Assembly: GCA_022615525.1 (NCBI GenBank)
Contig: JAKEGN010000048.1
Location: forward strand, 1-8,420
Direction of reading: 5' to 3'
Source of the DNA: Woeseiaceae bacterium
GTDB lineage: Bacteria; Pseudomonadota; Gammaproteobacteria; Steroidobacterales; Woeseiaceae
DNA: 8,420 nt
Numbering within the stretch: position 1 is the first letter of the stretch; each line of letters begins with the position of its first letter. Positions 1 to 6,425 of this stretch are shown piece by piece. Under the pieces are notes generated by a model, which did not search any database, was not told the origin of the DNA, and saw only the letters and a list, made by a program, of their open reading frames with translations. The translations under genes and the position numbers were made by a program.

Positions 1-72
1 CGATTCTCCGGCATGGAAAAAGCCGAAGGCATCTACGTAGACTGGATCCTGAAGCAGCTCCGCGGCCCCTGA
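1..72 (+). CDS. C-terminal end of an unidentified protein (partial)
   Basis: The first frame is open from the left edge and reads RFSGMEKAEGIYVDWILKQL followed by RGP and a TGA stop at 70-72. Only 23 residues are visible, too few to assign a family, so no function is proposed. The reading is favoured over chance because the codon choice matches the neighbouring genes and because a gene ending here would converge on the minus-strand potI gene, with the REP-like repeats filling the gap between the two stops. The rest of the gene lies outside the window. Confidence 0.55.
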   Translation, partial: RFSGMEKAEGIYVDWILKQLRGP

Positions 73-119
73 CAGTTCAGCCACGGCGGCGACCCGCCCC
101 ATCGTTGCTGGGCTTGCGC

Positions 120-144
120 TGTAGGAGCGAGCAGTGCTCGCGAC
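120..144 (+). repeat. REP-like palindromic element, copy 1
   Basis: This is a 25-bp element with a GTAG head (121-124) followed by a perfect hairpin GCGAGC-AGT-GCTCGC (127-141). It is identical to the elements at 257-281 and, inverted, at 334-358. A GTAG or GGAG tetranucleotide next to a short palindrome is the known signature of REP sequences mobilised by RAYT (TnpA-REP) proteins. No RAYT gene is visible in this window. All three copies are followed within a few bases by GCGATG or GCAATG, so the true repeat unit may be slightly longer than 25 bp. Confidence 0.85.
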
Positions 145-256
145 AGCGATGCTGATCCAGGGTTTCCCGCCGGCATTGCGCCGGTATGCCCTTCTCACTC
201 AGAAATCTTAACGCGCTCGTAAGGCATACCGTCGTGTCGCCGTCTCGGGATTCCCC

Positions 257-281
257 TGTAGGAGCGAGCAGTGCTCGCGAC
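257..281 (+). repeat. REP-like palindromic element, copy 2
   Basis: This copy is identical over 25 bp to copy 1 and lies in the same orientation 137 bp further along. With the two preceding C residues (255-256) it matches copy 3 over 27 bp in inverted orientation. It has the same GTAG head and GCGAGC/GCTCGC hairpin. It lies outside any credible gene, between the convergent stops at 72 and 374. Confidence 0.85.
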
Positions 282-333
282 CTCGCAATGCTGGCAACGC
301 GGAGCTTCAACCTGGCGCGGTTCCTGTCATCGC

Positions 334-358
334 GTCGCGAGCACTGCTCGCTCCTACA
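334..358 (-). repeat. REP-like palindromic element, copy 3 (inverted)
   Basis: This is the exact reverse complement of copies 1 and 2, ending 15 bp from the potI stop codon. Together with copy 2 it forms a tail-to-tail inverted pair, the arrangement seen in BIME or REPIN units. It is the first structure that a transcript leaving potI would enter, so it may act in 3'-end protection or transcription attenuation, as reported for REP elements in other bacteria. That role is inferred here. Confidence 0.85.
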
Positions 359-373
359 GGTGACACGCAGTGA

Positions 374-1180
374 TCAGGCGGACTGGCGCTGCGAGCGGCG
401 CGACACCCACCAGGCGATCAGTACGCCGCTCGATACGAACAGGATGATCAGCGTTGCCAGCGCATTGATGTCCGGGGTGACACCGAGTTTCACCTTGGAG
501 AAGATCAGCATCGGCAGGGTGCTCGCACCGGGTCCGGAGACGAAGCTCGAGATCACGAGGTCATCGAGTGACAGCGTGAATGCCAGCAGCCAGCCGGCGA
601 TCATTGCGGGTGCGATCAGCGGCAGGGTGATGTCGAATACCACGCGCAACGGGCGGCCGCCGAGATCCATCGCCGCCTCCTCCAACGACTCGTCCATCGC
701 ACTCAGTCGCGATTGAATAATGATGGCCACGTACGCCATGGCGAATGTCGTGTGGGCTATGGTTATCGTGCCGAAACCGCGTTGTGCCGGCCAGCCGACC
801 AGTTGCTGCATGCTGACGAACAGCAACAGCAACGAAAGGCCAGTGATCACTTCCGGCATGACCATTGGCGAGGTGATCATACCGCTGAACAGCGTGCGGC
901 CACGGAAGCGGCTGAAACGTGACAGTGCCATGCCAGCCATCGTGCCGAAAATGGTCGCGAGCGTTGCGACCGTCAACGCAATGCGCAGACTGAGAAAAGC
1001 CGAGTCCAGTACCTGGTCATTGTCCAGCAACTCGCCGTACCAGCGTGTCGAGAATCCGCCCCACACCGTCGCGAGTCTCGAGTCGTTGAAAGAGTACACG
1101 ATGACGGACGCGAGCGGCAGGTAAAGGAAGGCGTAACCGAAGGCCAGCACCGACAATATGAACCGGGAGCGGGGTTTCAT
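374..1180 (-). CDS. potI: Polyamine (putrescine-type) ABC transporter permease PotI
   Basis: This 268-residue inner-membrane protein is one of the two permease subunits of a PotFGHI-type importer. It is close to the usual PotI length, and many segments match E. coli PotI from memory, including STRWYGELL (44-52), EVITGLSLLLLFV (110-122) and FTLSLDDLVI (201-210). Six hydrophobic segments are visible, at roughly 8-30, 66-88, 103-125, 138-158, 190-211 and 240-260. The EAA loop that docks on the ATPase is EEAAMDLGGRPLRV (167-180). The ATG overlaps the potH stop by four bases (ATGA, 1177-1180), and a GGAGGG ribosome binding site lies six bases upstream inside potH, so the two permeases are translationally coupled. 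It is the last gene of the run; the REP-like elements follow its stop. Confidence 0.95.
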   Translation of the reverse strand: MKPRSRFILSVLAFGYAFLYLPLASVIVYSFNDSRLATVWGGFSTRWYGELLDNDQVLDSAFLSLRIALTVATLATIFGTMAGMALSRFSRFRGRTLFSGMITSPMVMPEVITGLSLLLLFVSMQQLVGWPAQRGFGTITIAHTTFAMAYVAIIIQSRLSAMDESLEEAAMDLGGRPLRVVFDITLPLIAPAMIAGWLLAFTLSLDDLVISSFVSGPGASTLPMLIFSKVKLGVTPDINALATLIILFVSSGVLIAWWVSRRSQRQSA

Positions 1181-2076
1181 GCGTGGCCCTCCGCGTCACG
1201 CGCCTGGCTGCGCTGCAGGAAAACGATCGGCACGACCAGGATGAGCAGCAGCACGATTGCAACGGCGGAGGCAAGCGGCCAGTCCCTGTTGACGAAGAAT
1301 TCATCGAACAGGACCCTGCCGATGAGCAGCGATTCAGGACCACCGAGCAGGTAGGGGATGACGTACTCGCCCATCGCCGGGATGAAAACCAGCAGGCAGC
1401 CGGCGATGACGCCTGGTCGCGCAAGTGGCCAGGTTACGTCCCAGAATGCCTGCGACGGCCTCGCGCCCAGGTCCTGCGCAGCCTCGACGAGATCGAGATC
1501 CATTCGCTCGAGGGTCGCGTAGAGCGGCAGGACCATGAATGGCAGGTAGGAGTAAACGAGCCCGACGTAGATGGCGAAGTCTGTGTACATGAACGCAATC
1601 GGCTTGTCGATCACGTTGAGCCACATCAGCACGTTGTTGATCACACCGTAATTGTTCAGCAGGCCCATCCAGGCATAGACGCGCAGCAGGAACGAAATCC
1701 AGAACGGCAGCACGATTAGCAGTAACAGAAGGTTTCGGGTGCTCTCGTCGGCACGGGCGATGCCGTAAGCCATCGGGAAGCCCAGCGCAAGGCACAACAG
1801 GGTCGCAACCAACGCCATGAAAACAGACTTCAGGTAGGTGACGGCGTACAACTTGTCGGTCAGGAGGAACGAGTAATTGTCCGAGGTGGCAGTAATGTCG
1901 CCCTGGCTGTCGAAAAACGGCGTGAATGGCGGCTGCGCGATTACGGGATCGGCAAGGCTGATTTTCAGGATGATGGCGAAGGGCGCGAGGAAATACACGA
2001 GCAGCCAGACATAGGGAATGGCGATCGTAACTTTCTGCCAGAGCAGGTCGTGTCGGAGTCCGGCTGCCGTGCTCAC
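1177..2076 (-). CDS. potH: Polyamine (putrescine-type) ABC transporter permease PotH
   Basis: This is the 299-residue partner permease of PotI in the inner membrane. It resembles E. coli PotH across its length, for example RVYAWMGLL (132-140), FMVLPLYATL (180-189) and the segment around IPAMGEYVIPYLLGGP (232-247). Six membrane segments are visible near 15-37, 84-105, 115-136, 164-185, 221-243 and 268-288. The EAA loop is VEAAQDLGARP (197-207). It is slightly shorter than E. coli PotH because the cytoplasmic N-terminus is trimmed. The start is GTG (2074-2076), nine bases after the potG stop, with only a weak Shine-Dalgarno sequence; expression probably depends on coupling to potG. No in-frame ATG lies between it and the first membrane segment, which supports the GTG. 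Confidence 0.94.
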   Translation of the reverse strand: MSTAAGLRHDLLWQKVTIAIPYVWLLVYFLAPFAIILKISLADPVIAQPPFTPFFDSQGDITATSDNYSFLLTDKLYAVTYLKSVFMALVATLLCLALGFPMAYGIARADESTRNLLLLLIVLPFWISFLLRVYAWMGLLNNYGVINNVLMWLNVIDKPIAFMYTDFAIYVGLVYSYLPFMVLPLYATLERMDLDLVEAAQDLGARPSQAFWDVTWPLARPGVIAGCLLVFIPAMGEYVIPYLLGGPESLLIGRVLFDEFFVNRDWPLASAVAIVLLLILVVPIVFLQRSQARDAEGHA

Positions 2077-2085
2077 GATGCCGGC

Positions 2086-3198
2086 TCAGTCGGTCAACAG
2101 AACGGCGCTGCGCGGACGCCAGGAAATGAACACCTTGTCATCCCATTCAAGGAATCGCTCCGCCGAGCGGCGCCGGTTCTGGGCGCTGACTTGCACGATC
2201 CGGCCACCCTCGAGGCGAATCCGGTACAGCGAGAGGTTGCCGAAGTAGCCGAGATCCTCGACCACTCCGGCAAGGCGCGTGTCTTCGGAATTCTCAGGCT
2301 CGTTCTGGCTGATGAATATCTTTTCTGGCCGCACCGCGACGCATACCGCCGACCCGGCCAACGGCGGCGAATCCGACAACGCCACCAGCTCGCCGCCGGC
2401 ATCCTTGCAGTTGACCCGGACGCGGTCGCCATCGACATCGACCACGGTTCCTTCGAACATGTTGATGTTGCCGATGAAGTCGGCGACGAATCGACAGTTC
2501 GGATACTCATAGACCTCTTTCGGTGTCCCGACCTGGATCAAGCGGCCTTTGTCCATCACGGCGATACGGCTGGACAAGATCATGGCCTCTTCCTGGTCGT
2601 GCGTCACGACGACGAAGGTAATACCGAGCTTGTATTGGATGCTCATGAGCTCGAACTGGGTACGCTCACGCAGCTTCTTGTCCAGCGCGGCCAGCGGCTC
2701 ATCGAGCAGCAGCACCTTCGGCCGTTTCACCAGGGCGCGCGCCAGTGCAACCCGCTGGCGCTGGCCGCCTGACAACTGGTGCGGTTTTCTCGCAGCGAAT
2801 GCGCCGAGTTGCACCATGTTCAGCATCTCACCCACGCGGCGTTTTATTTCCTCACGGGGTATGCCTTCCTTTTCCAGGCCGTAGGCCACGTTTTTCTCGA
2901 CAGTCATGTGCGGGAAGATGGCGTACGACTGGAACATCATGTTGACCGGTCTTTCGTACGGCGGCATCTCGGTGATATCGACGCCATCAATAAGAATGCG
3001 GCCCTTGGTCGGCACTTCGAATCCTGCCAGCATGCGCAGCAGGGTGGTTTTGCCGCAGCCGGACCCACCCAGTATCGAGAACAATTCACCTTTGCCGATC
3101 GTCAGGCTGACCGAGTCGACGGCCGCGAAGTCGCCGAAGTACTTGCTGACGTCCCGGATTTCGATGAATGGAGTACTGCTTGCGCCGTTCCCTGCCAT
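2086..3198 (-). CDS. potG: Polyamine ABC transporter ATP-binding protein PotG
   Basis: This 370-residue cytoplasmic ATPase powers the importer and is near the usual PotG length. All nucleotide-binding motifs are intact: Walker A GGSGCGKT (44-51), Q-loop Gln90 in FQSYAIFPHMT, signature LSGGQ (142-146), Walker B VLLLDE (162-167), D-loop ALD (171-173) and the switch His200. After about residue 240 comes the regulatory TOBE-type region of the CUT1/Pot class, including VAVRPEKIFIS. The ATG at 3196-3198 follows potF by 30 bp and has only a poor ribosome binding site (TGAGAA). Sequence alone cannot separate PotG from PotA or related ATPases of glycine betaine or iron systems. The name rests on the ordered neighbours potF, potH and potI. 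Confidence 0.93.
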   Translation of the reverse strand: MAGNGASSTPFIEIRDVSKYFGDFAAVDSVSLTIGKGELFSILGGSGCGKTTLLRMLAGFEVPTKGRILIDGVDITEMPPYERPVNMMFQSYAIFPHMTVEKNVAYGLEKEGIPREEIKRRVGEMLNMVQLGAFAARKPHQLSGGQRQRVALARALVKRPKVLLLDEPLAALDKKLRERTQFELMSIQYKLGITFVVVTHDQEEAMILSSRIAVMDKGRLIQVGTPKEVYEYPNCRFVADFIGNINMFEGTVVDVDGDRVRVNCKDAGGELVALSDSPPLAGSAVCVAVRPEKIFISQNEPENSEDTRLAGVVEDLGYFGNLSLYRIRLEGGRIVQVSAQNRRRSAERFLEWDDKVFISWRPRSAVLLTD

Positions 3199-3228
3199 GT
3201 TCTGGTTATTCTCAGGATTGTTGCGGGG

Positions 3229-4347
3229 TCAGATTCCGCTTTTCACGCGCGCGAACACTCGCGTCCGCGGCCGCTCCCGCTTCGGGTCCACCGTCAGTAC
3301 GGGGTAGAGCCTGGTCCAGCCATCTTCATCCGGGTAAATCGCCGGATCATTCAACAATTCCGGAAGCATGAGCTCGCGTGCGGATTTGTTGGAGTTGGCA
3401 TAGAAAACCGTGTTTGCGATATCGGCCGCAATATCGGGCCGTGACAGGAAGTTGATGAACAGGTAAGCATTGTCCTTGTGCGGTGCGTCGGCGGGCATGT
3501 ACACGCCGTCGACCCAGAGTCCCGACCCTTCCTTCGGCATCGTGTAACGCAACTCGATATCGATGTTCGCTTCGGCGGCCCGGCGGGATGCCTGTATATA
3601 GTCACCGGACCAGCTCATCGCGACGCAGACCTCCTTGTTCGGCAAGTCGATCATCATTTTCTGGTTGCTGAAATAGCGCACATAGGGCCGTACGGCTTTC
3701 AGCGCGGCCTCGGCGGCCGCAAGATTCTCGTCATCGACGGCGTTGGGGTCCCGGCCGAGGTAGGCAAGAACCATGGGAATGAGGTCGGTCGCGCCGTCGA
3801 GAAAACTCACTCCGCAGTCTGCCAGCTTTGAAATCACGGCCGGGTCGAACAGGACGTCCGAGCTGTCCATCGGATGGTCAGGCAGCCTCTGCCGAACCAT
3901 ATCCACGTTCCACGCATAGCCGGTCGAGCCCCAGTGGTAGGGCATGGAATAACCGACTGTCTTCTCGTAGGAATCGGTTCTCGCGATGATCTCCGCGTCG
4001 AGGTGCTTCACGTTGGGAATACGCGAGTAATCGAGCTTCTCGTAAACACCGATCGGGGTGAGCCGGGAAGAAAACTGGCTGCTGTGCACAACCACATCGT
4101 ATCCGCTGTTTCCTGCCAGCATCTTTACGTCGATGACTTCGGAGGAGTCATAGATGTCGTAGTTGACCTTGATGCCGTACTCGGCCTCGAATTTTTCTAT
4201 CGTGTCCGGCGCAATGTAATCCGCCCAGTTGTAGACATTCACGACGCGCGCGTTGCTCGCGGTTTCCGCGGTCTTGTCGGTGGAGCAAGCGCTTGGTCCG
4301 AGCATCGCCACGATACTGCAAGCGATCGATGTTGGTAGTCGCCCCAT
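3229..4347 (-). CDS. potF: Periplasmic polyamine-binding protein, PotF/SpuD family
   Basis: This is the 372-residue substrate-binding component that captures the amine and delivers it to PotHI. A hydrophobic signal segment (about 5-20) ends at Cys21. The sequence before it, GPSAC, is a poor lipobox (Pro at -3), so both a lipoprotein and a normally secreted protein are possible. Family landmarks compared with E. coli PotF from memory are NWADYIAPDT (40-49), CGVSFLD (178-184), WSGD (246-249), WVDGVYMPADA (278-288), FYAN (315-318) and the C-terminal RTRVFARVKSG. The aromatic and acidic residues that hold diamines (Trp41, Asp43, Trp246, Asp249, Asp280) are present. Some pocket positions differ from PotF: Asp188 where PotF has Glu185, and Trp278 where PotF has Phe276. 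Diamine or polyamine is the likely ligand class, but the exact ligand is open. The ATG at 4345-4347 has a GGGGTGAT ribosome binding site. Confidence 0.93.
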   Translation of the reverse strand: MGRLPTSIACSIVAMLGPSACSTDKTAETASNARVVNVYNWADYIAPDTIEKFEAEYGIKVNYDIYDSSEVIDVKMLAGNSGYDVVVHSSQFSSRLTPIGVYEKLDYSRIPNVKHLDAEIIARTDSYEKTVGYSMPYHWGSTGYAWNVDMVRQRLPDHPMDSSDVLFDPAVISKLADCGVSFLDGATDLIPMVLAYLGRDPNAVDDENLAAAEAALKAVRPYVRYFSNQKMMIDLPNKEVCVAMSWSGDYIQASRRAAEANIDIELRYTMPKEGSGLWVDGVYMPADAPHKDNAYLFINFLSRPDIAADIANTVFYANSNKSARELMLPELLNDPAIYPDEDGWTRLYPVLTVDPKRERPRTRVFARVKSGI

Positions 4348-4389
4348 ATCACCCCGATTGAATCACTGGCGCCACGACACCACAAGCCG

Positions 4390-5550
4390 TTACATATTGT
4401 CCAGCCCGCGTTTCAACAGGCTCCTTGCGACAATCAGGCGCTGAATTTCGCTCGTGCCCTCCCATATCCGATCTACGCGCAGCTCGCGAAAAAAACGCTC
4501 GGCGACATTCTCTCGCATATAGCCGCGGCCGCCGAATATCTGCACGGCGCGATCGGCTACGCGATTCGCCATTTCGGACACGTACAGTTTGACCATGGAA
4601 CATCGATTGTGGATCGCCTTCAGGTCCTCACCGCGGTCTGCCGCGGCGGCGGCTTCGTAAGTCATGAGGCGCGATGCCCAGAGTTCCGTCGCGCTGTCGG
4701 CCAGCATGAACTGTATCGCCTGTTTCTCGCTGAGCGGCAGGCCATCGACGATGCGTCCCTGCGCAAATTCCAATGCGTCCTCGATCAGGCGGGCGGCTGC
4801 ACCACAACAGCGCGCGCCGATCATCAGGCGCTCATGGCGAAACCAGCTGTGCGTGTAGGCCATGCCATCGCCCGGCTTTCCGACGCGGCGGTCCGCCGCC
4901 ACGCGCACATTGGTGAACCGGTAGGTCGGGTGGTGTGAGGCGTAGGTATGACTGAACAACGGCGAGGCGATCATCTCGATGCCGGCCGTTCCCTGGTCGA
5001 CAAGAAACAAGGCATCTTCGTCTTCGTCGCTGATCTTCGCCTGGAACCAGAAAAAGTCCGCGAGGTTGGCACTGGTCACGTACCATTTTTCGCCATTCAG
5101 CAGGTAGTCTTTGCCATCGCGCCGCGCCGTGGCATCCAGCCCGGCAACGTCGGAGCCGGGTCCCGCCTCGGTGATGGCGTAACAGTCCTTGCGCTTGCCG
5201 TGCATCATAGGCAGCACGTAGGTCTGAATCTGCGATTCGCTGCAGGCATCGAACATCCAGCTCTGCGGCTCGGAGAAACACCATGACAATGCATTTGTCA
5301 CGCGCCCCAGCTGCTCCCAGACAGCAACCTGGTCAAGCAGCGGCAACTCCAGGCCGCCATGCGATTTGGGCACGTCCATTGCAGAGAAACCGAGTTCTAT
5401 CGCGCGTTGCTTGTTCCGCTTCGTGACCTTTTCCGGCAGCACGCCGCCGTTCATTTCCGCTTCGACTTCGTGCGGTTGCAGGTACTCGTCAGCGTACTGG
5501 CGAGCTTTCGTCTGCCACGCGAGCGCGCTGCCACTCAATTGGATTTTCAA
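4390..5550 (-). CDS. Acyl-CoA dehydrogenase family flavoprotein
   Basis: This 386-residue protein has the usual length of a soluble FAD-dependent acyl-CoA dehydrogenase, which oxidises an acyl-CoA to the 2,3-enoyl-CoA and passes electrons to an electron-transfer flavoprotein. Signature 1 is AITEAGPGSDVAG (125-137), and signature 2 starts at Gln337 with QIFGGRGYMRENVAERFFRE. The catalytic base is Glu364 in RIWEGTSEIQR, the same place as in medium- and short-chain enzymes. KWYVTSANLADFFWF (155-169) is the beta-domain region around the flavin. The specific substrate cannot be read from the sequence; CaiA-like or branched-chain enzymes are alternatives. The start is TTG (5548-5550), supported by an AAAGGA ribosome binding site. 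It lies 31 bp after the regulator gene and 42 bp before potF, so it probably shares their transcript, an unusual partner for a pot transporter. No CoA ligase or transferase is visible nearby. Confidence 0.93.
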   Translation of the reverse strand: MKIQLSGSALAWQTKARQYADEYLQPHEVEAEMNGGVLPEKVTKRNKQRAIELGFSAMDVPKSHGGLELPLLDQVAVWEQLGRVTNALSWCFSEPQSWMFDACSESQIQTYVLPMMHGKRKDCYAITEAGPGSDVAGLDATARRDGKDYLLNGEKWYVTSANLADFFWFQAKISDEDEDALFLVDQGTAGIEMIASPLFSHTYASHHPTYRFTNVRVAADRRVGKPGDGMAYTHSWFRHERLMIGARCCGAAARLIEDALEFAQGRIVDGLPLSEKQAIQFMLADSATELWASRLMTYEAAAAADRGEDLKAIHNRCSMVKLYVSEMANRVADRAVQIFGGRGYMRENVAERFFRELRVDRIWEGTSEIQRLIVARSLLKRGLDNM

Positions 5551-5556
5551 TCACGG

Positions 5557-5562
5557 TCCTTT
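5557..5562 (-). promoter_or_regulatory. Ribosome binding site deciding the TTG start of the acyl-CoA dehydrogenase
   Basis: On the minus strand AAAGGA is followed by six bases and then TTG AAA ATC CAA. No ATG is available in this frame near the expected N-terminus of the family. The next in-frame Met is residue 33, which would remove part of the N-terminal helical domain. The TTG start is therefore preferred. Confidence 0.6.
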
Positions 5563-5581
5563 GTTCTGGTTTGCTGAATAA

Positions 5582-6211
5582 TTATTCGTAGTGATCGGGA
5601 AAAACGGCGCGAAGGTAGCTGTACACGGCGTCCATGGCCTCATCGCGGTCGAACGCCTTCGGGCTCACCAGGTAGGACAACCACAGACCGTCAGTCATCG
5701 ACTGCAGCGCGTGAGTTGCCGTAGCTGCTTTCACGTGCCGGTAATTGCCTTCCTTGATGATTGTTTCGCACAGGTTGTTGATGACCGAGTCGTACACGCT
5801 GTCGTACGCATCGCAAACCTTCTGATAGGTCGGAACGAATTTCACTTCGCCCCAGAACGCAAACCAAACAGCTAACTTTTGCCGGTCGCAGATGGATGGT
5901 TTCAGGTCCATTTCCATGAGTGCCAGCAGTTTCTCGGCGGCCTCCGTTCCCGCTTTGTTCAGCGTCGCCTCGAATTGCGCCTTGTAGTCCTCTGCGATGA
6001 ACTGCAGCGTTTCGTTCAGCAGGTTTTCCTTGCTGTTGAAATGCAGGTTTACGATGCCCTGCGAAAGGCCGGCTTCCTGCGCGACATCGCCGAGCGTGGT
6101 GCTGCCGATCCCTTTGCGCGCTATGCATTTCACTGTCGCATCAATGAGTTGCTGCCGCCTTTCTTCTTTTGTTGCAGTGCGGCGCGTGCTTTTGCTTGCG
6201 ATTACGGGCAT
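5582..6211 (-). CDS. TetR/AcrR-family transcriptional regulator, BetI-like
   Basis: This is a 209-residue DNA-binding repressor-type protein. The N-terminal TetR domain contains RRQQLIDATVKCIARKGIG (18-36) and a helix-turn-helix TTLGDVAQEAGLSQGIVNLHF (38-58, shown here with its usual TetR pattern of Ala, Gly and Phe positions). The C-terminal ligand domain has the BetI-type hallmarks KLAVWFAFWGEVKF (112-125) and DGLWLSYLV (174-182). In E. coli BetI controls choline-to-betaine genes, but no betA, betB or choline transporter is present here, so the gene is not named betI. It is the first gene of the minus-strand run, 31 bp ahead of the acyl-CoA dehydrogenase, and a palindrome at 6319-6338 lies upstream. 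Autoregulation and control of the amine operon are likely. The ATG (6209-6211) has AGGA about ten bases upstream. A quaternary or cationic amine, aldehyde or acyl-CoA is a reasonable but unproven effector. Confidence 0.9.
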   Translation of the reverse strand: MPVIASKSTRRTATKEERRQQLIDATVKCIARKGIGSTTLGDVAQEAGLSQGIVNLHFNSKENLLNETLQFIAEDYKAQFEATLNKAGTEAAEKLLALMEMDLKPSICDRQKLAVWFAFWGEVKFVPTYQKVCDAYDSVYDSVINNLCETIIKEGNYRHVKAATATHALQSMTDGLWLSYLVSPKAFDRDEAMDAVYSYLRAVFPDHYE

Positions 6212-6318
6212 TTGTGAGTCCTGGCGCGGGTTTTACATAGTAATTGCGCAAAACCGTGCCGCATAGGGGCCTGTATCCGTCCGCAGAGTGCCCGGAACCC
6301 GTGAATCCTGCCACAGAG

Positions 6319-6338
6319 TGAATGAATACTCATTCATT
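6319..6338. promoter_or_regulatory. Candidate TetR/BetI-type operator palindrome
   Basis: The segment reads as two overlapping perfect inverted repeats: TGAATGA-ATAC-TCATTCA (6319-6336) and, two bases to the right, AATGAAT-ACTC-ATTCATT (6321-6338). Each has 7-bp arms and a 4-bp centre. AT-rich 16-20 bp palindromes with TGAATGA or TCATTCA arms are typical of TetR-family operators. It lies about 110 bp from the regulator start and about 90 bp from the aminotransferase start, where one bound dimer could affect both directions. Assignment to the adjacent regulator is by position and is not demonstrated. Confidence 0.65.
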
Positions 6339-6414
6339 TTCTGGCCTCGGCGGGCACCCTCGTGGCAAAATAGTCGATGAAAACGGGCGATGAAAATCGG
6401 CGATATGCCAATTA

Positions 6415-6420
6415 TTGGAG
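6415..6420 (+). promoter_or_regulatory. Ribosome binding site placing the aminotransferase start at 6426
   Basis: TTGGAG is followed by five bases (TGTTT) and ATG at 6426-6428. The longer in-frame start at 6390 has no purine-rich site at the right distance. It would add only the twelve residues MKIGDMPIIGVF, which family members do not need. The shorter start is therefore chosen. Confidence 0.65.
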
Positions 6421-6425
6421 TGTTT

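Larger units (their letters stand above)
255..360. other. REPIN/BIME-like inverted pair in the convergent intergenic region
   Basis: The arms at 255-281 and 334-360 are perfect 27-bp inverted copies around a 52-bp loop (282-333). In RNA from either strand this could fold into one long stem, or into two small hairpins if each arm pairs with itself. It occupies most of the right half of the 301-bp gap 73-373 between the upstream plus-strand gene and potI. No coding gene is credible in this gap: the reading frames crossing it run through the repeats and into potI antisense. No run of T follows the stems on either strand, so it is not a classical intrinsic terminator, although it could still block convergent transcription. 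Confidence 0.7.
6212..6425. promoter_or_regulatory. Divergent promoter region between the regulator operon and the aminotransferase gene
   Basis: This 214-bp region separates the two divergent start codons and must hold both promoters unless transcription enters from outside. I see no strong sigma-70 pair. A weak -10-like TACTAT on the minus strand (near 6238-6243) lies within TTAC-ATA-GTAA (6233-6243), next to the palindrome TTGCGCAA (6244-6251). The main feature is the TetR-type palindrome at 6319-6338. A 10-bp near-direct repeat, CCGCAGAGTG (6281-6290) and CCACAGAGTG (6311-6320), is spaced exactly 30 bp. The part from 6390 to 6425 is open in the aminotransferase frame but is judged to be leader rather than coding. 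Confidence 0.6.

Noticed and set aside
120..360. Short CRISPR array suggested by three identical 25-bp repeats
   Set aside because: The repeats are not uniformly oriented, the spacings differ (112 and 52 bp), and no cas gene is present. The GTAG head and internal hairpin fit REP elements.
186..716. Plus-strand open frame of 176 codons over the REP region and the 3' part of potI
   Set aside because: It crosses two repeats and then runs antisense to a clear potI. Its translation is low-complexity and has no family resemblance.
2050..3444. Long plus-strand open frames of 240 and 221 codons opposite potG and potF
   Set aside because: They are antisense shadows in GC-rich coding sequence. The minus-strand frames carry intact ABC ATPase and binding-protein motifs and account for this DNA.
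5582..6211. Naming the regulator betI and the locus a choline-betaine operon
   Set aside because: The regulator has BetI-type C-terminal motifs, but betA, betB and a choline transporter are absent, and the transporter present is of Pot type.
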